Both the position numbers and the translations under genes were made by a program. A stretch of DNA of 64,000 bases from positions 64,001 through 128,000 of the forward strand of contig JACVTC010000063.1 of assembly GCA_016946835.1 (NCBI GenBank), written 5' to 3'. The notes beneath the pieces are model-generated. The model made no database searches and was not told the DNA's origin. It worked only from the letters and a program-made list of their open reading frames with translations. Source of the DNA: Neocallimastix lanati (nom. inval.) (taxonomy: Eukaryota > Neocallimastigomycota > Neocallimastigomycetes > Neocallimastigales > Neocallimastigaceae). Shown piece by piece: positions 1 to 10,096 of the stretch (positions are counted from its first letter, which is position 1; the number at the start of each line of letters is the position of its first letter).

Positions 1-1195
1 AATATATTTTAATAAAAATGGATAAAAAATATTTATAAAAATAATAAATTTAAGAGGAATTATTGAATATAAACATAATTTATTATTTAGAATTTAAAAA
101 TATATATTTAACAGATATAAACGAAATAGACTAATAATATGCATATTAATTATTTAAATTATAAATATTAATATGTTATATATATAATTATATTTACAAT
201 TAAATTTAATTATTATTAATATTCAAATATATATAATTATTAATTTTTATTTTTTTAAAAAATGACATTATTTAATAATTTATTAATTTTAATTTATTAA
301 TTATAGAATAAAAAAATTTTTAAGCTAATAACAAAATAATAATGTGTTATCAACAAAACTTTTAGGTTTAAATTTTGTAAAAAATTGAAAATCAAATTTT
401 TATAAAAAGTAAATATTTAAAAATATTTTAAACATATTATATTATTAAGTTTAATTTTTAAAAATTCATTATTTTACTAATAATAATAACGTTTTAAATC
501 AATTTTAATAAAAAATTCAAATTTATAAAAATAATAAAAATATTTTAAAACATTAATTTTCATTATTATTAATATAAAAAAACTATATTTATAGGAAATA
601 TTAATTTAGAAGTGTACAGTTACTAATAACATTTTTAAGTTTTTAAATCAATTCAATTATTTTATTATATAAATTTGAAAGAACATTTAAATAGTACTAT
701 TTTATATAAAATATTTTTTATACTTTAAATCATCGCTTGTTATAATAACATAAAATAATATATTAATATAATTATTAAATTACGTTTTATTATTTACACA
801 TTAAATATATTTGAAATTAATTTTAGACTTAATTTATCAAGTAAATTTCTAGTAAGAAAATTTTTAAATTTTTCTTATTAGATTCTCAAAAATTTTGGCT
901 ATTTCAAATGAACTAAAAATTAAATTAATATTATTATTTTTATTCGGATTAGTTTATATTATTTAAATTTTTGGAATTTTAAATAGATTTTAATAAAATT
1001 TATTTTTTCTTAAGTATATTTTAATAAGAAATATATAGTGGAACAATATTTAATAATAATAAATGTTAAATATTATTATATATTAAATATTAATTATTAG
1101 ATATATATTTAATTCAACTTAGATTTGGGTTAGATTTAAATAATAATTATTCAACATTTTATAATAGAAAGTAAATTGTAACAATTATAATATTT
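1..1195. repeat. Outer left-arm repeat segment, non-coding
   Basis: Very AT-rich sequence with no supportable gene. It aligns by eye in the same orientation with about 28,035-29,290, and its inner end (about 1,010-1,190) aligns in reverse complement with about 63,800-64,000. So it is one of three paralogous copies of a larger repeat. It stops at the copia target site and resumes at 7,702. It probably continues left of the window. Confidence 0.75.
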
Positions 1196-1507
1196 TGAGA
1201 AAAGTATGTGTGTTTTTTATAATAAACTTTATTTATTTTTGTATTTATTTAATACATAAATTTTATTAATGTAAAGAACTCATTTTTTTAAGATAATAAA
1301 AATAATTATTTTTTATAGTAAGAATTACATATTTAATCATGTGATAATTCTATGAATTAATACACATAGATAAATGTTACACAACATAAAAATATAAGAA
1401 TAAAATATTAATATAAGATAAGAATATAATATTGATAATAATATAAGAATATAAAAATATAATATTAATAATATAAAAATATAAAATAAAATGTGATTAT
1501 TTTAACA
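1196..1507 (-). repeat. Copia 3' LTR (312 bp)
   Basis: It starts TGAGA and ends TTAACA on the plus strand. It is nearly identical to 7,395-7,701: I see one 5-bp indel (near 1,420-1,430) and one A/G substitution. That indicates a recent insertion. Confidence 0.95.
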
Positions 1508-1518
1508 TTCCCCCCTAA
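1508..1518 (-). other. Copia polypurine tract
   Basis: The minus strand reads TTAGGGGGGAA directly against the 3' LTR. This is the expected position for the plus-strand DNA primer. The pol stop codon (TAG) lies inside it. Confidence 0.8.
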
Positions 1519-3626
1519 ACAAGATTTTTCTTGAAAATTTTGTTTGCGAAGAATAACATTTTATTTCCGTTGACATCTTTTGTGAGTACATCTGCAAGAT
1601 TGTCTTCGGATTTGATATGTTGTAAAATAACATTATTATTTTCAACATGTTCCTTGAAGAAATGGTAACTTACACGTATGTGTCTTAGTCTTTTTCCAAA
1701 AGCGAAATTTTCGGCGGAATATAGACTGGCTTTATTGTCACCATAGAGATTTATTTTGAATTTTTTGTTAAATAGTTCTTCAAGAATATTTTTTAACCAT
1801 AAACCATTTGCGACGGCTTCCGATAATGCAACATATTCTGCTTCAGCAGTGGATCTTGAGACACATTGTTGTTGTCTTGACATCCATAAAACTGGTCCTG
1901 AAGCTAGGAAGTAGATATTTCCAGATGTAGATTTGCTATTGGTTAAATCTCCAGCGAAGTCGGAGTCAGTATAGCCATTAAGATTTCCATCTCTTATGTA
2001 TTGTAGGTAATAGTCTTTGGTTTGGTTAATATATTTAAATATTTGTAGTACCTTTTTCCAATCAGTCATATTTGGATTTTTATTTTTTCTTGATGCTTTG
2101 TTTACTGCACAAGCAATATCAGGTCTTGTGCATTTTGCTAGATGTATGAGAGAGCCTACAGCGCTTTGATAGATACTATTATCGAATGGTTCGTTGTTAA
2201 TTTCTTTAATGTTTTCACCTACACAAGGAGTAGAGGATTTTTGATTTTCATTTATTTTGAATCTTTTTAAGATATCGTTAATATATTTCTTTTGTGAAAT
2301 ATTATATCCATATTCAGTAGGTTCAACAGTTATTCCAAGTATATGATTTACTGGACTACATTTTGATATTTTAAATTTATTTTTAATTAGCTCAACAGTG
2401 AAGTTTATTTCATTATCTAAGCCTGTAATAAGCATATCATCTACATATAATGCAACAATGCAAGTAGTTTCTTTTTGGGAATTTGATTTTGAAAATAAGC
2501 ATTGTTCACTTTTAAGTTGAGTAAAACCTATACTCTTCAGGAAATTAGAGATTGTTATATTCCACATTCTTCCTGCTTGTTTCAATCCATATAAGGCTTT
2601 GTTCAATTTCCAAAAACCATTTTTATAGTTTGGATCTCCTTCTGGAATTGTCATATAGATTTCTTCATTAAGAGGAGCATTTAGGTATGCAGCTTTAATG
2701 TCTAATTGTTGTATATTCCATTTATGTAGTGAAGCTATTGCGATGACTAAGCGCATGCTTTCAACAGATAACGTGGGAGAGTATGTTTTGTCATAATCAA
2801 TACCTTCAATTTGTTTGAATCCTTTGATTACTAGTCTAGCCTTGTATTTTTCAAGTTCTCCTTTATCGTTATATTTTTTTGTGAATACCCATTTGTATTC
2901 GATAGGTTTTCTTCCTTCAGGTAGCTTCTTTACTAAGGACATGGTTTTGTTGTTGTAGAGATTTTCAAGTTCGCTTGATATTGCTTCTATCCATTTATCC
3001 TTATCAACACTAGTTACTGCTTCTAGGATTGTTTGCGGAGTATCTAAATCAATACTATTTATTTGTTTATTTGTATCATTGCTTGTTTTATTCGTTTCAT
3101 TTTCAGTATTACCATTTTCATTTGATTTGTTAAAATTATCATTTTGTTTTATAGGAATATGATTATCGTTTAATGTTTGTTTTCCTAAATTAATTAAATG
3201 TTTAATTCTTTGTTTTTTATAAATATTTTGATCTGTACTAGAGTCATTCTCTCTCTTCCTTTTATTTAATAAATAATTAGAATTAACAATTGCAATGTAT
3301 TTTGGAGTTGTTTTTGATGTTTCATTATTTAGTGCTTTTCTTTTCTCTAAAATTTTTGAGATTTTTGATTTTTGAATTCTAATCCTTTTTAATTTTTCTT
3401 TCAAAACTTTTCTTTTGTTAATGATTATCACTTTAGAAGGCGTTTTTTCTCGCGGGGGTTCCCCAAGATGGCTCGCTGGTCGAGCTGTGAGGCGACTGCA
3501 CAACGATACCGACGACACCGGATCGGATCCGCGGGTTGTCTCACTCTCTTCTTTTTTTGAAAATTTCGAAGTATTAATTGTGGCTTGATTTTTAATTTTC
3601 CTATTTTGATTAATGTTTTCAGGCAT
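1515..3626 (-). CDS. Copia pol, reverse transcriptase and RNase H part
   Basis: The 703-residue reading frame carries the copia-type reverse transcriptase. It has the catalytic Asp in LDIKAAYL (about 309), GLKQAGRMW (about 348-355) and YVDD (394-397). RNase H follows (TDSDFAGD near 530, AEAEY, and a C-terminal GDN motif) and ends in the usual LADVLTK. Residues about 29-62 come from an abrupt CpG-rich insert. The ATG used here is nominal: the frame stays open upstream to about 3,943 through an Asn/Ser-rich linker, so it is the continuation of the integrase frame after a -1 shift rather than a separate gene. The integrase frame stops at 3,914, so the two frames overlap by about 28 nt. The shift is probably an indel, because no in-phase slippery heptamer is visible. 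Confidence 0.9.
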   Translation of the reverse strand: MPENINQNRKIKNQATINTSKFSKKEESETTRGSDPVSSVSLCSRLTARPASHLGEPPREKTPSKVIIINKRKVLKEKLKRIRIQKSKISKILEKRKALNNETSKTTPKYIAIVNSNYLLNKRKRENDSSTDQNIYKKQRIKHLINLGKQTLNDNHIPIKQNDNFNKSNENGNTENETNKTSNDTNKQINSIDLDTPQTILEAVTSVDKDKWIEAISSELENLYNNKTMSLVKKLPEGRKPIEYKWVFTKKYNDKGELEKYKARLVIKGFKQIEGIDYDKTYSPTLSVESMRLVIAIASLHKWNIQQLDIKAAYLNAPLNEEIYMTIPEGDPNYKNGFWKLNKALYGLKQAGRMWNITISNFLKSIGFTQLKSEQCLFSKSNSQKETTCIVALYVDDMLITGLDNEINFTVELIKNKFKISKCSPVNHILGITVEPTEYGYNISQKKYINDILKRFKINENQKSSTPCVGENIKEINNEPFDNSIYQSAVGSLIHLAKCTRPDIACAVNKASRKNKNPNMTDWKKVLQIFKYINQTKDYYLQYIRDGNLNGYTDSDFAGDLTNSKSTSGNIYFLASGPVLWMSRQQQCVSRSTAEAEYVALSEAVANGLWLKNILEELFNKKFKINLYGDNKASLYSAENFAFGKRLRHIRVSYHFFKEHVENNNVILQHIKSEDNLADVLTKDVNGNKMLFFANKIFKKNLV
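3437..3549. other. CpG-rich insert inside the copia reverse-transcriptase frame
   Basis: About 113 bp of GC-rich sequence with roughly a dozen CpG dinucleotides and a GGATCC site, inside DNA that is otherwise about 70-75% A+T. It keeps the minus-strand frame open (residues about 29-62, Arg/Pro/Ser-rich) and matches no known copia domain. Both edges are sharp. Confidence 0.8.
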
Positions 3627-3913
3627 ATGTAAATTATTTGAATTTGTGGCTTGAACTTTAATAATTATCTTTTTATTATTTTTATTTGACTGTTTTGCAT
3701 TAGATATATTCTTTGAATTATTTAGATAATTAATTGGAATATTAGAATTATTTATTGATTTTAAATTATTATTTGTATTGGAATTATTATTTGAGGAGTT
3801 ATTATCATTATTTGAAAATATATTTGATTTTATATTTTTGTAAATTTCTGATAAAAGTTCTTCATTGTTATATTTATTTTTAATAAAATCTTTTAAATTT
3901 TTCGTTGCCTGTT

Positions 3914-6253
3914 TTAATTGTTTATTAACAATTTTATTATAAATTTATTATTTCTATAATCACTAATAATAACATTATGCTTTAAATTATATTGCTTAAT
4001 ATCTGATTTCATTTTATTGACAATATTTGAGTCACTGTTAAATATATATTTTATTTTATTTAAATTATTCGTTAAATTGTGATTCGAGATATTTGATTTA
4101 ATTGTTGAATTATTTGAATTCTTATATGAAGTATTGTTTGAGTTACTATTTGAAATAATATTTGAAGTATTATTTGATTTATTATTTGAAATTATATTTG
4201 AATTATTACTTGATTTATTATTTGAAATTATATTTGAATTATTACTTGGAATATTATTTGATTTATTATTTGAAATAATATTTGAATTATTAGTAGAAAT
4301 ATTTGATTCGTAATTGTCGTTGTAAATTTTATTATTATTTAATGAGTTATTATTATTGTTTTGAGAATACTCATGAGAATCTTCACTTGAATAGTTACTG
4401 TCGTTGAAATTTGAAGTATTATTATTATTGAAATTTTGTTGAATTAAGAGTACATTTTGATTGTTGTTACTTTGGTGATGAACATTTGAATTATTTTCAT
4501 TTGATTCATATTCTAAATCTTCGTCTTCATCTTCATCTTCTTCTTTGTTAAGTTCTTCAGGTGTGTAATTTTCTTTATAATTTGTTTTGTTATTAAAATT
4601 AAAGTTACCAGGGATATCTTCTTCGAATACGGCATCACGAACAATATGAGTTTTGCAATCATTAGTTCCGAAAATAACATATCCTGGAGAATGTTCATCA
4701 TATCCTAAGAAAATTCCGGGTAATGTGTTATTATCAAATTTTGAGTTTTTAAGGGAAGTGTCTACATAGTAGTATGCTCTGCATCCAAAAACACGAAGAT
4801 TGTCAATATTCACTTCTTTATGGTAGTATAATTCATCAGGAATTTTAAACTTTATTGCAGTTCTTGGAGTCATGCTGTATATTTTAACTGCGGTTCTTAC
4901 AGCATCTTCCCAAAAATGGTAGCTTAATTTTGCTTGATTTAATAATGCTTTTGTAGCATTTATTATTGTTCCATTTAATCTTTCAGCTCTTCCATTGCTT
5001 TGTGGGTTTCTTGGAACGATAAGATTTCTTTGTATACCTGCTTTGTTGCAGATATCTATGAATTTTCTTGATGTATATTCTTTTCCATTGTCACTTTGTA
5101 TTTTTGTAATTGTTAAATTTGATTCATTTGTCACCATACGTATGAAATTTTCAAAAATTTCTGGAACTTCGGATTTTCTTTTTAGTAGATATATCCAACT
5201 TTTTCTTGTGAAATCATCAAGGAAAGTTAAAATATATTTGAAATTATTCCTTGATTCTTTAAGAGGTCCAATAATGTCCGAGTGGATTAGTTCCATTGGC
5301 CTTGTACTTCTTGCATTTAAAGTTTTTCTAAAAGGTTCTTTTTTCAGCTTTGATATTTTGCAGCCAATACATAGAGTTTTGTTAATTGTGTGTCCATTTA
5401 GGAATTTAATAAGATTATTGTTATAGAAATGGCACAGTCTTTTATGCCATATACTTAAGGAGTATTGGTCTAGATTGCTACTTTGTAAACTGTATATTGT
5501 TTTATAGTTTCCTTGTTTATTATTAACGTAAATATTACAAATTTTGATTGAGTTTTCTTTTTCTATGCATAAAAGTTGACCATTTAGTTTTGCTAATCTA
5601 AAGTATGCATTGTTATCAATAATGATAACATCAGCTAAGTATTGTCTTTTAAGATCGTTAAATGATATTAATGTTTTATTTTCATTAATATCTTCTGAAT
5701 ATAATACATTTTTTATTATGAAGTAAATATTATTGATGTATCCCGTAAGATCTCCAATTTTTGAAACTTGTACTATTTCTTTTTCCTTTGTTGGTAGTAT
5801 CATATTTGTATGATAATCTCTAACATTACATAGATTTTTTAATGATCCCGTGATATTTGAAGATGCTCCAGAATCTATGGATATTACATATCCATTATTA
5901 TAATCTGGATGACATTTATGATTGTTAATGAATTCATATATAGTTTTTCTATTTAAGTCGTTTGTAATTATGTTTGGAATCATAGGTGGAAGTGGACTAT
6001 CATTAGGTTTTACTAATTTATTTTTACCAATAAGGTTTAATTCTAGATTATTATTATTTTCTACGTTATTGATTATTATATCACGTGATTCCATAATTTT
6101 ATTTGATATATTTGATTTATGTTCATCATGAATTGATTCATTTGAAATATTATAGTTGATTGGATTTGTTTTAGGTTTGTTATAGTCCCCTAAATAATTG
6201 ATTATTAAATCATTTGATTCATAAGAGTTATTCATTGGTGGTTCAGGAGACAT
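3914..6253 (-). CDS. Copia pol, protease and integrase part
   Basis: The frame has 779 residues from a nominal ATG at 6,253. Protease active site is DSGA (Asp 127). The GAG-pre-integrase HHCC zinc site is His270, His275, Cys295, Cys298. The integrase core has Asp326, Asp388 and Glu424, the D-35-E spacing of a functional catalytic triad. The C-terminal 200 residues are Asn/Ser-rich repeats and acidic runs, a low-complexity linker to the reverse transcriptase. It lies in the same frame as the upstream gag frame and is separated from it by a single UGA at 6,278-6,280, so it is probably expressed as a Gag-Pol readthrough product rather than from its own ATG. Confidence 0.9.
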   Translation of the reverse strand: MSPEPPMNNSYESNDLIINYLGDYNKPKTNPINYNISNESIHDEHKSNISNKIMESRDIIINNVENNNNLELNLIGKNKLVKPNDSPLPPMIPNIITNDLNRKTIYEFINNHKCHPDYNNGYVISIDSGASSNITGSLKNLCNVRDYHTNMILPTKEKEIVQVSKIGDLTGYINNIYFIIKNVLYSEDINENKTLISFNDLKRQYLADVIIIDNNAYFRLAKLNGQLLCIEKENSIKICNIYVNNKQGNYKTIYSLQSSNLDQYSLSIWHKRLCHFYNNNLIKFLNGHTINKTLCIGCKISKLKKEPFRKTLNARSTRPMELIHSDIIGPLKESRNNFKYILTFLDDFTRKSWIYLLKRKSEVPEIFENFIRMVTNESNLTITKIQSDNGKEYTSRKFIDICNKAGIQRNLIVPRNPQSNGRAERLNGTIINATKALLNQAKLSYHFWEDAVRTAVKIYSMTPRTAIKFKIPDELYYHKEVNIDNLRVFGCRAYYYVDTSLKNSKFDNNTLPGIFLGYDEHSPGYVIFGTNDCKTHIVRDAVFEEDIPGNFNFNNKTNYKENYTPEELNKEEDEDEDEDLEYESNENNSNVHHQSNNNQNVLLIQQNFNNNNTSNFNDSNYSSEDSHEYSQNNNNNSLNNNKIYNDNYESNISTNNSNIISNNKSNNIPSNNSNIISNNKSSNNSNIISNNKSNNTSNIISNSNSNNTSYKNSNNSTIKSNISNHNLTNNLNKIKYIFNSDSNIVNKMKSDIKQYNLKHNVIISDYRNNKFIIKLLINN

Positions 6254-6270
6254 GTCATATGGATTTTCTC

Positions 6271-6280
6271 CATCTAGTCA
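6271..6280 (-). promoter_or_regulatory. Candidate stop-codon readthrough site (UGA CUAG) between gag and pol
   Basis: On the coding strand the junction reads AAU AUC UGA CUA GAU, and the frame is open on both sides. UGA-CUA(G) is an established readthrough context, including for fungal genes that make peroxisomal isoforms. A point mutation of a sense codon (for example CGA) is the alternative. Confidence 0.55.
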
Positions 6281-7324
6281 GATATTCTTTTCATGGGTTT
6301 CTTGAGATTCATCATAGTCACTGAGGGCATCAATGATTTCTAAGTTGTTGATTGTATCTTTGGCTAGGTTAATGTTGCTGAACTTTCTTGCTATTTCTTT
6401 AATTTTATTATTAGGATTCCTTGCGTTAAAGTAGCAATTTCTAGTGAAATGGTCATGTTTGTCACATATTGAACAGTACTTTTCGTTATTTCTTTTAGTT
6501 TTGTTTCTGTTATTTTTATTGTTTTTCTGGTTTCTTCTTCTCCGGTTATTATTGTTATAGTTATTATTATAATTATTATTATAATTATTGTTATTGTTAT
6601 TGTAATTATTGTGATTATTATTCCTAGAATAATTTTGGGATTGATTATTATTCACTTTTTTTATAAAAGAAACTTCTTCTACTGGCTTTGGGTCTTCCGC
6701 ATTTAAAGTTCTTTTGGCTATAGTTCTGATTTCATTTGCAATCTCTTGAAGATTGTCTTTATAATTAAATTTGACATAGTTTTTATATTCCCCTGGGAGT
6801 CCCTTCAGGAGTAATTTGAATTTTTCATCTTCGTCTATTGTTTTTCCTAATTCTTTGAGTAGATTACAAAGATGTTCGAATTCTGTAGTAAATTTGATTA
6901 CTTCTTTGTCCGTCTTGGCTCTTAGATTTTTTAAACGGTCGTATAAATCTGGAACTTTGTTGATATTTATTATATTATATTCGCTTTCCAGATATTTATA
7001 CATTTCGTAGGCCGATTTTAATCGAAGGCCTATCAACGTGGCTTTGGTTTCTTTGGAAACCGAGCATAAGATTTGTTGTCGAGCTCTACCGTCCTTTTCT
7101 TTAATTAGAGAAATTGAATTTTCAATATTCTTCTTATCTTCTTTTTTAGATTTGAGTTTATCATATAACTCATTTAATTCTTCGTTGGCGTCGAATTGGA
7201 TGTATTTGTCTATGTGATTTATTTCGAGATTTGTTCTCAATTCGTACGCCCAAATGTCAAAGTTCTCTTCATTTAATATCTCTCTTGGAGTTGAAGATGA
7301 ATCTAAATTGTTAGAAGTATTCAT
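6278..7324 (-). CDS. Copia Gag (nucleocapsid protein)
   Basis: 348 residues. The N-terminal two thirds is a helical UBN2-like capsid region. An Asn-rich then basic (RRRRNQKN) stretch follows, then one CCHC zinc knuckle (Cys284-x2-Cys-x4-His-x4-Cys297), and an acidic tail. The start is about 70 nt from the 5' LTR and is the first ATG after the primer site. The gene ends at UGA followed by CUAG, a strong readthrough context, with pol continuing in frame. Confidence 0.9.
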   Translation of the reverse strand: MNTSNNLDSSSTPREILNEENFDIWAYELRTNLEINHIDKYIQFDANEELNELYDKLKSKKEDKKNIENSISLIKEKDGRARQQILCSVSKETKATLIGLRLKSAYEMYKYLESEYNIININKVPDLYDRLKNLRAKTDKEVIKFTTEFEHLCNLLKELGKTIDEDEKFKLLLKGLPGEYKNYVKFNYKDNLQEIANEIRTIAKRTLNAEDPKPVEEVSFIKKVNNNQSQNYSRNNNHNNYNNNNNNYNNNYNNNYNNNNRRRRNQKNNKNNRNKTKRNNEKYCSICDKHDHFTRNCYFNARNPNNKIKEIARKFSNINLAKDTINNLEIIDALSDYDESQETHEKNI

Positions 7325-7370
7325 ATTTATAAGAAAGGCGGTTTTAAATAACGGATATGTTTTTATAAAT

Positions 7371-7394
7371 AAGAGCTAATTGAGACTCTTAATC
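7371..7394 (-). other. Copia primer-binding site complementary to the tRNA-Lys(CUU) anticodon arm
   Basis: The plus strand next to the LTR reads TGAGACTCTTAATC (7,381-7,394). This equals the anticodon stem-loop of many eukaryotic tRNA-Lys(CUU), and AGAGC further out resembles its D-stem. There is no TGG start as used for a tRNA 3' end. This suggests half-tRNA priming, as known for Drosophila copia and yeast Ty5 (which use initiator tRNA-Met). Confidence 0.55.
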
Positions 7395-7701
7395 TGAGAA
7401 AAGTATGTGTGTTTTTTATAATAAACTTTATTTATTTTTGTATTTATTTAATACATAAATTTTATTAATGTAAAGAACTCATTTTTTTAAGATAATAAAA
7501 ATAATTATTTTTTATAGTAAGAATTACATATTTAATCATGTGATAATTCTATGAATTAATACACATAGATAAATGTTACACAACATAAAAATATAAGAAT
7601 AAAATATTAATATAAGAATATAATATTGATAATAATATAAGAATATGAAAATATAATATTAATAATATAAAAATATAAAATAAAATGTGATTATTTTAAC
7701 A
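7395..7701 (-). repeat. Copia 5' LTR (307 bp)
   Basis: Near-identical to 1,196-1,507, with TG/CA ends, followed by the target duplication TATTT. It is expected to carry the element's promoter. Confidence 0.95.
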
Positions 7702-8052
7702 TATTTCATAGAAAACTCACAATATAAATTTATATAGCAAAATTATTTATTATAACTATTAAATATATTAAATATATATTATATTTTAAATAATTTAATT
7801 ATAAATATAAGAAAACAAATGATTAGGTTATTTATTACATTATTATATTTTTTATTATTATATTTTAATAAAATCTAAATTTCTATGAAAAATATAAAAA
7901 TTTTAAATTCAGAATAATATAATAATTAAATTTTAATAGGAAAAAAAAGAATATTTTATTAATAAATAATATTGAAAAAATTAATATTAAAGCATGTATT
8001 TGTAAAAAGAAATTACTATTAATATATGGGTTAAGTTTAAATATTTTTATAT

Positions 8053-8334
8053 GGGAATGTGCATTTTTCAATGTGGCTTATATAAATTTAAAATAAAGAC
8101 ATATATTTTTTAGATATTCTATAAAATCTTAAATAGATATATAAATAATTGTTATTTTACAAGAAATAAAAATTTATTTTATTAAAAAAAAATTATAAAA
8201 ATTTAACTTTAATATAAAAAATTAATTTTAAAAATAAATATTAATATAATATAAATATATAAATGAATATTTATTATTTATTTAATAATTGAAAACAATA
8301 CACATTGAAAAATCCACCGATTTCGAAATGCACT
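8053..8334. mobile_element. MITE copy (GCATTTCG-type ends), diverged
   Basis: The segment begins gggaatgtgcattt and ends tttcgaaatgcacta, with internal motifs shared with other copies (about 19,975-20,255; 28,909-29,199; 63,025-63,675). The matching positions in the paralogues at about 29,600 and 62,830 lack it. The ends are approximate. Confidence 0.5.
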
Positions 8335-8930
8335 AGATTCTTATTATATATATTGAAAATAAAAATTAATCAATATATTTTTTTTCAAGTAAAATAAAAA
8401 ATATAATAATATAGAACAATATAATTCATTTTTATTAATAGACATATATTTTATTTTAAATATTTAAAATTATATTCCAATAAATTAATTAGTATAACAT
8501 AATATAATTTATTTAAGTTTAATATTTTAAAATTAAATTTTAAAAATAATTAAAACATAGTATTTTAAAAATAAAAATAAAAATAAACTAATTAATTTTT
8601 AATTTTTATATATAATATATAATAGTTTTAAAACTCAAATTGAAATTCTTAATCTGCTAAAAATCACTTCAAATTTTGATATTTTAAAATTTTATTTAAT
8701 ATTTATTTATTATTTTATTAATATTTAATATTTATCATAATTATAGTAATAAACTATATTTCAATAATTATTATTTCATTTTTATTTATATATTTTTTAT
8801 TATATAAATCTTAATTATATTTTATATATTATATAAATATTTTATGTATATCATTAATGATTTAAATTATAATTTATACAATAAATAATATGTTAATAAT
8901 TAATAATATATATATATAAAATTTATATAT

Positions 8931-9053
8931 TGTATTTTGTTTGATAAAAGGGACAATATTCGTATATATAAAACCTTATTTCTAACATTTATTATATGAT
9001 TTGCACTATTATAAATAAATTAAAATTAATTTATTGAAAATCTTATTTATATA
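8931..9053. promoter_or_regulatory. Non-coding block identical in both palindrome arms
   Basis: About 120 bp appear identical to the reverse complement of about 62,069-62,190, while sequence on either side differs by many indels and substitutions. It includes a TATA-like stretch after GGGACAATATTCG and lies about 1.1 kb upstream of the GT17 start in both arms. It could be a distal promoter, a 5' non-coding exon or an RNA gene. Confidence 0.45.
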
Positions 9054-10096
9054 ATTATATATAAAATATTTATATATAATTTATATTTATCTAAATATTC
9101 AAATATCATAGACTTTGATTATTCTAGAAATTAAAAAAAATTATTAAATAAAGTTATAAAAAATTTTTTAGGTTAAAAAGTTTAATTTATAATAATAATA
9201 TTATATTGTATTAATTGTTTAAAATATATATATATTAACATTCTAATATTTATTACTAAATATAACTTATCTGAAAAATAATAAAGTATTATTATAATGA
9301 ATAAGTATATACTAACATTAGTTATGTATTGATAAATTCTTTTTTTATTATATGATTTTATTAAAATAATAATTTAAATTAATATATCTTTATTTGAATT
9401 TTATTGTCATGTTTAGTTTACATAATTTCTATAAAGATATTATTCATAATGACTATCAATTTCTCGTAATTTTCTCTTTATTGTCTTAAATAATAATTTT
9501 GAAATTCTTTAGTTAAGTTTACTAAAATGTTTTTATATACATTTTATATAGTTGTTAAATCTTCTTTTTCTATATGACAAATAAATTTATTTAAAATATT
9601 TTCATAAAATATATTTATATTAATTATGGCTTTTGCATATATAATTTTTTAACATTTAAATTTAATGAAATATATTATAAATTATTATTTTAATTTTTAT
9701 ATATTAAATTCAATTAATTTTTTTGTTTCTAAATATAATTATAAATATTTATATACAAATTTTAATATTTAATTTAACCAATCGATTTATAAAATAAATT
9801 AATATTTTTGTTTTTAAAATTTATAATAAAAAAAATTTCTAACTAAATATTTATTCGAATATAAAAATTTTAGTTATAGATTAAAAAATTAAAAAATAAA
9901 ATAATAGATTAAAAGAATTAAAATATTTGATTAATAGAAATTAAACTCATTTTCATCTTTAATTGTGCGTTTATAAATATACATAATCTAAATTTTTTTA
10001 TTTATTTTAAAAAGAATATTTAATAAATATAATTTTTTATTTGTTTTATTTGAGTTTTTTTTAAGAAATACTTATTTTAAAGTAAATAAATTAATA

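Larger units (their letters stand above)
1191..7706 (-). mobile_element. Complete Ty1/copia LTR retrotransposon with 5-bp target duplication
   Basis: The element lies on the minus strand. It has two near-identical terminal repeats (1,196-1,507 and 7,395-7,701) that start TG and end CA. The target duplication TATTT is seen at 1,191-1,195 and 7,702-7,706. Internal order is Gag, protease, integrase, reverse transcriptase, RNase H, which is the copia order. A polypurine tract (minus strand GGGGGGAA, 1,508-1,516) abuts the 3' LTR. A primer site complementary to a tRNA-Lys anticodon arm abuts the 5' LTR. The coding region is split by one in-frame UGA and one frame change. The paralogous segment near 29,280-29,300 is an uninterrupted (empty) version of the target. 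Confidence 0.95.
7702..10096. repeat. Left-arm sequence upstream of GT17 copy 1, no gene seen
   Basis: This AT-rich stretch mirrors about 61,090-63,010 of the right arm. Its first part (to about 8,600) also matches 29,290-29,850. It contains a MITE copy (about 8,053-8,334) absent from both paralogues and a strongly conserved non-coding block (8,931-9,053). The last 100 bp before the ATG form the likely proximal promoter of the glycosyltransferase, with a T8 tract where copy 2 has about 47. Confidence 0.7.

Noticed and set aside
3914-3943. Programmed frameshift between copia integrase and reverse transcriptase
   Set aside because: No X XXY YYZ heptamer lies in the integrase phase within the short overlap; an indel is simpler.
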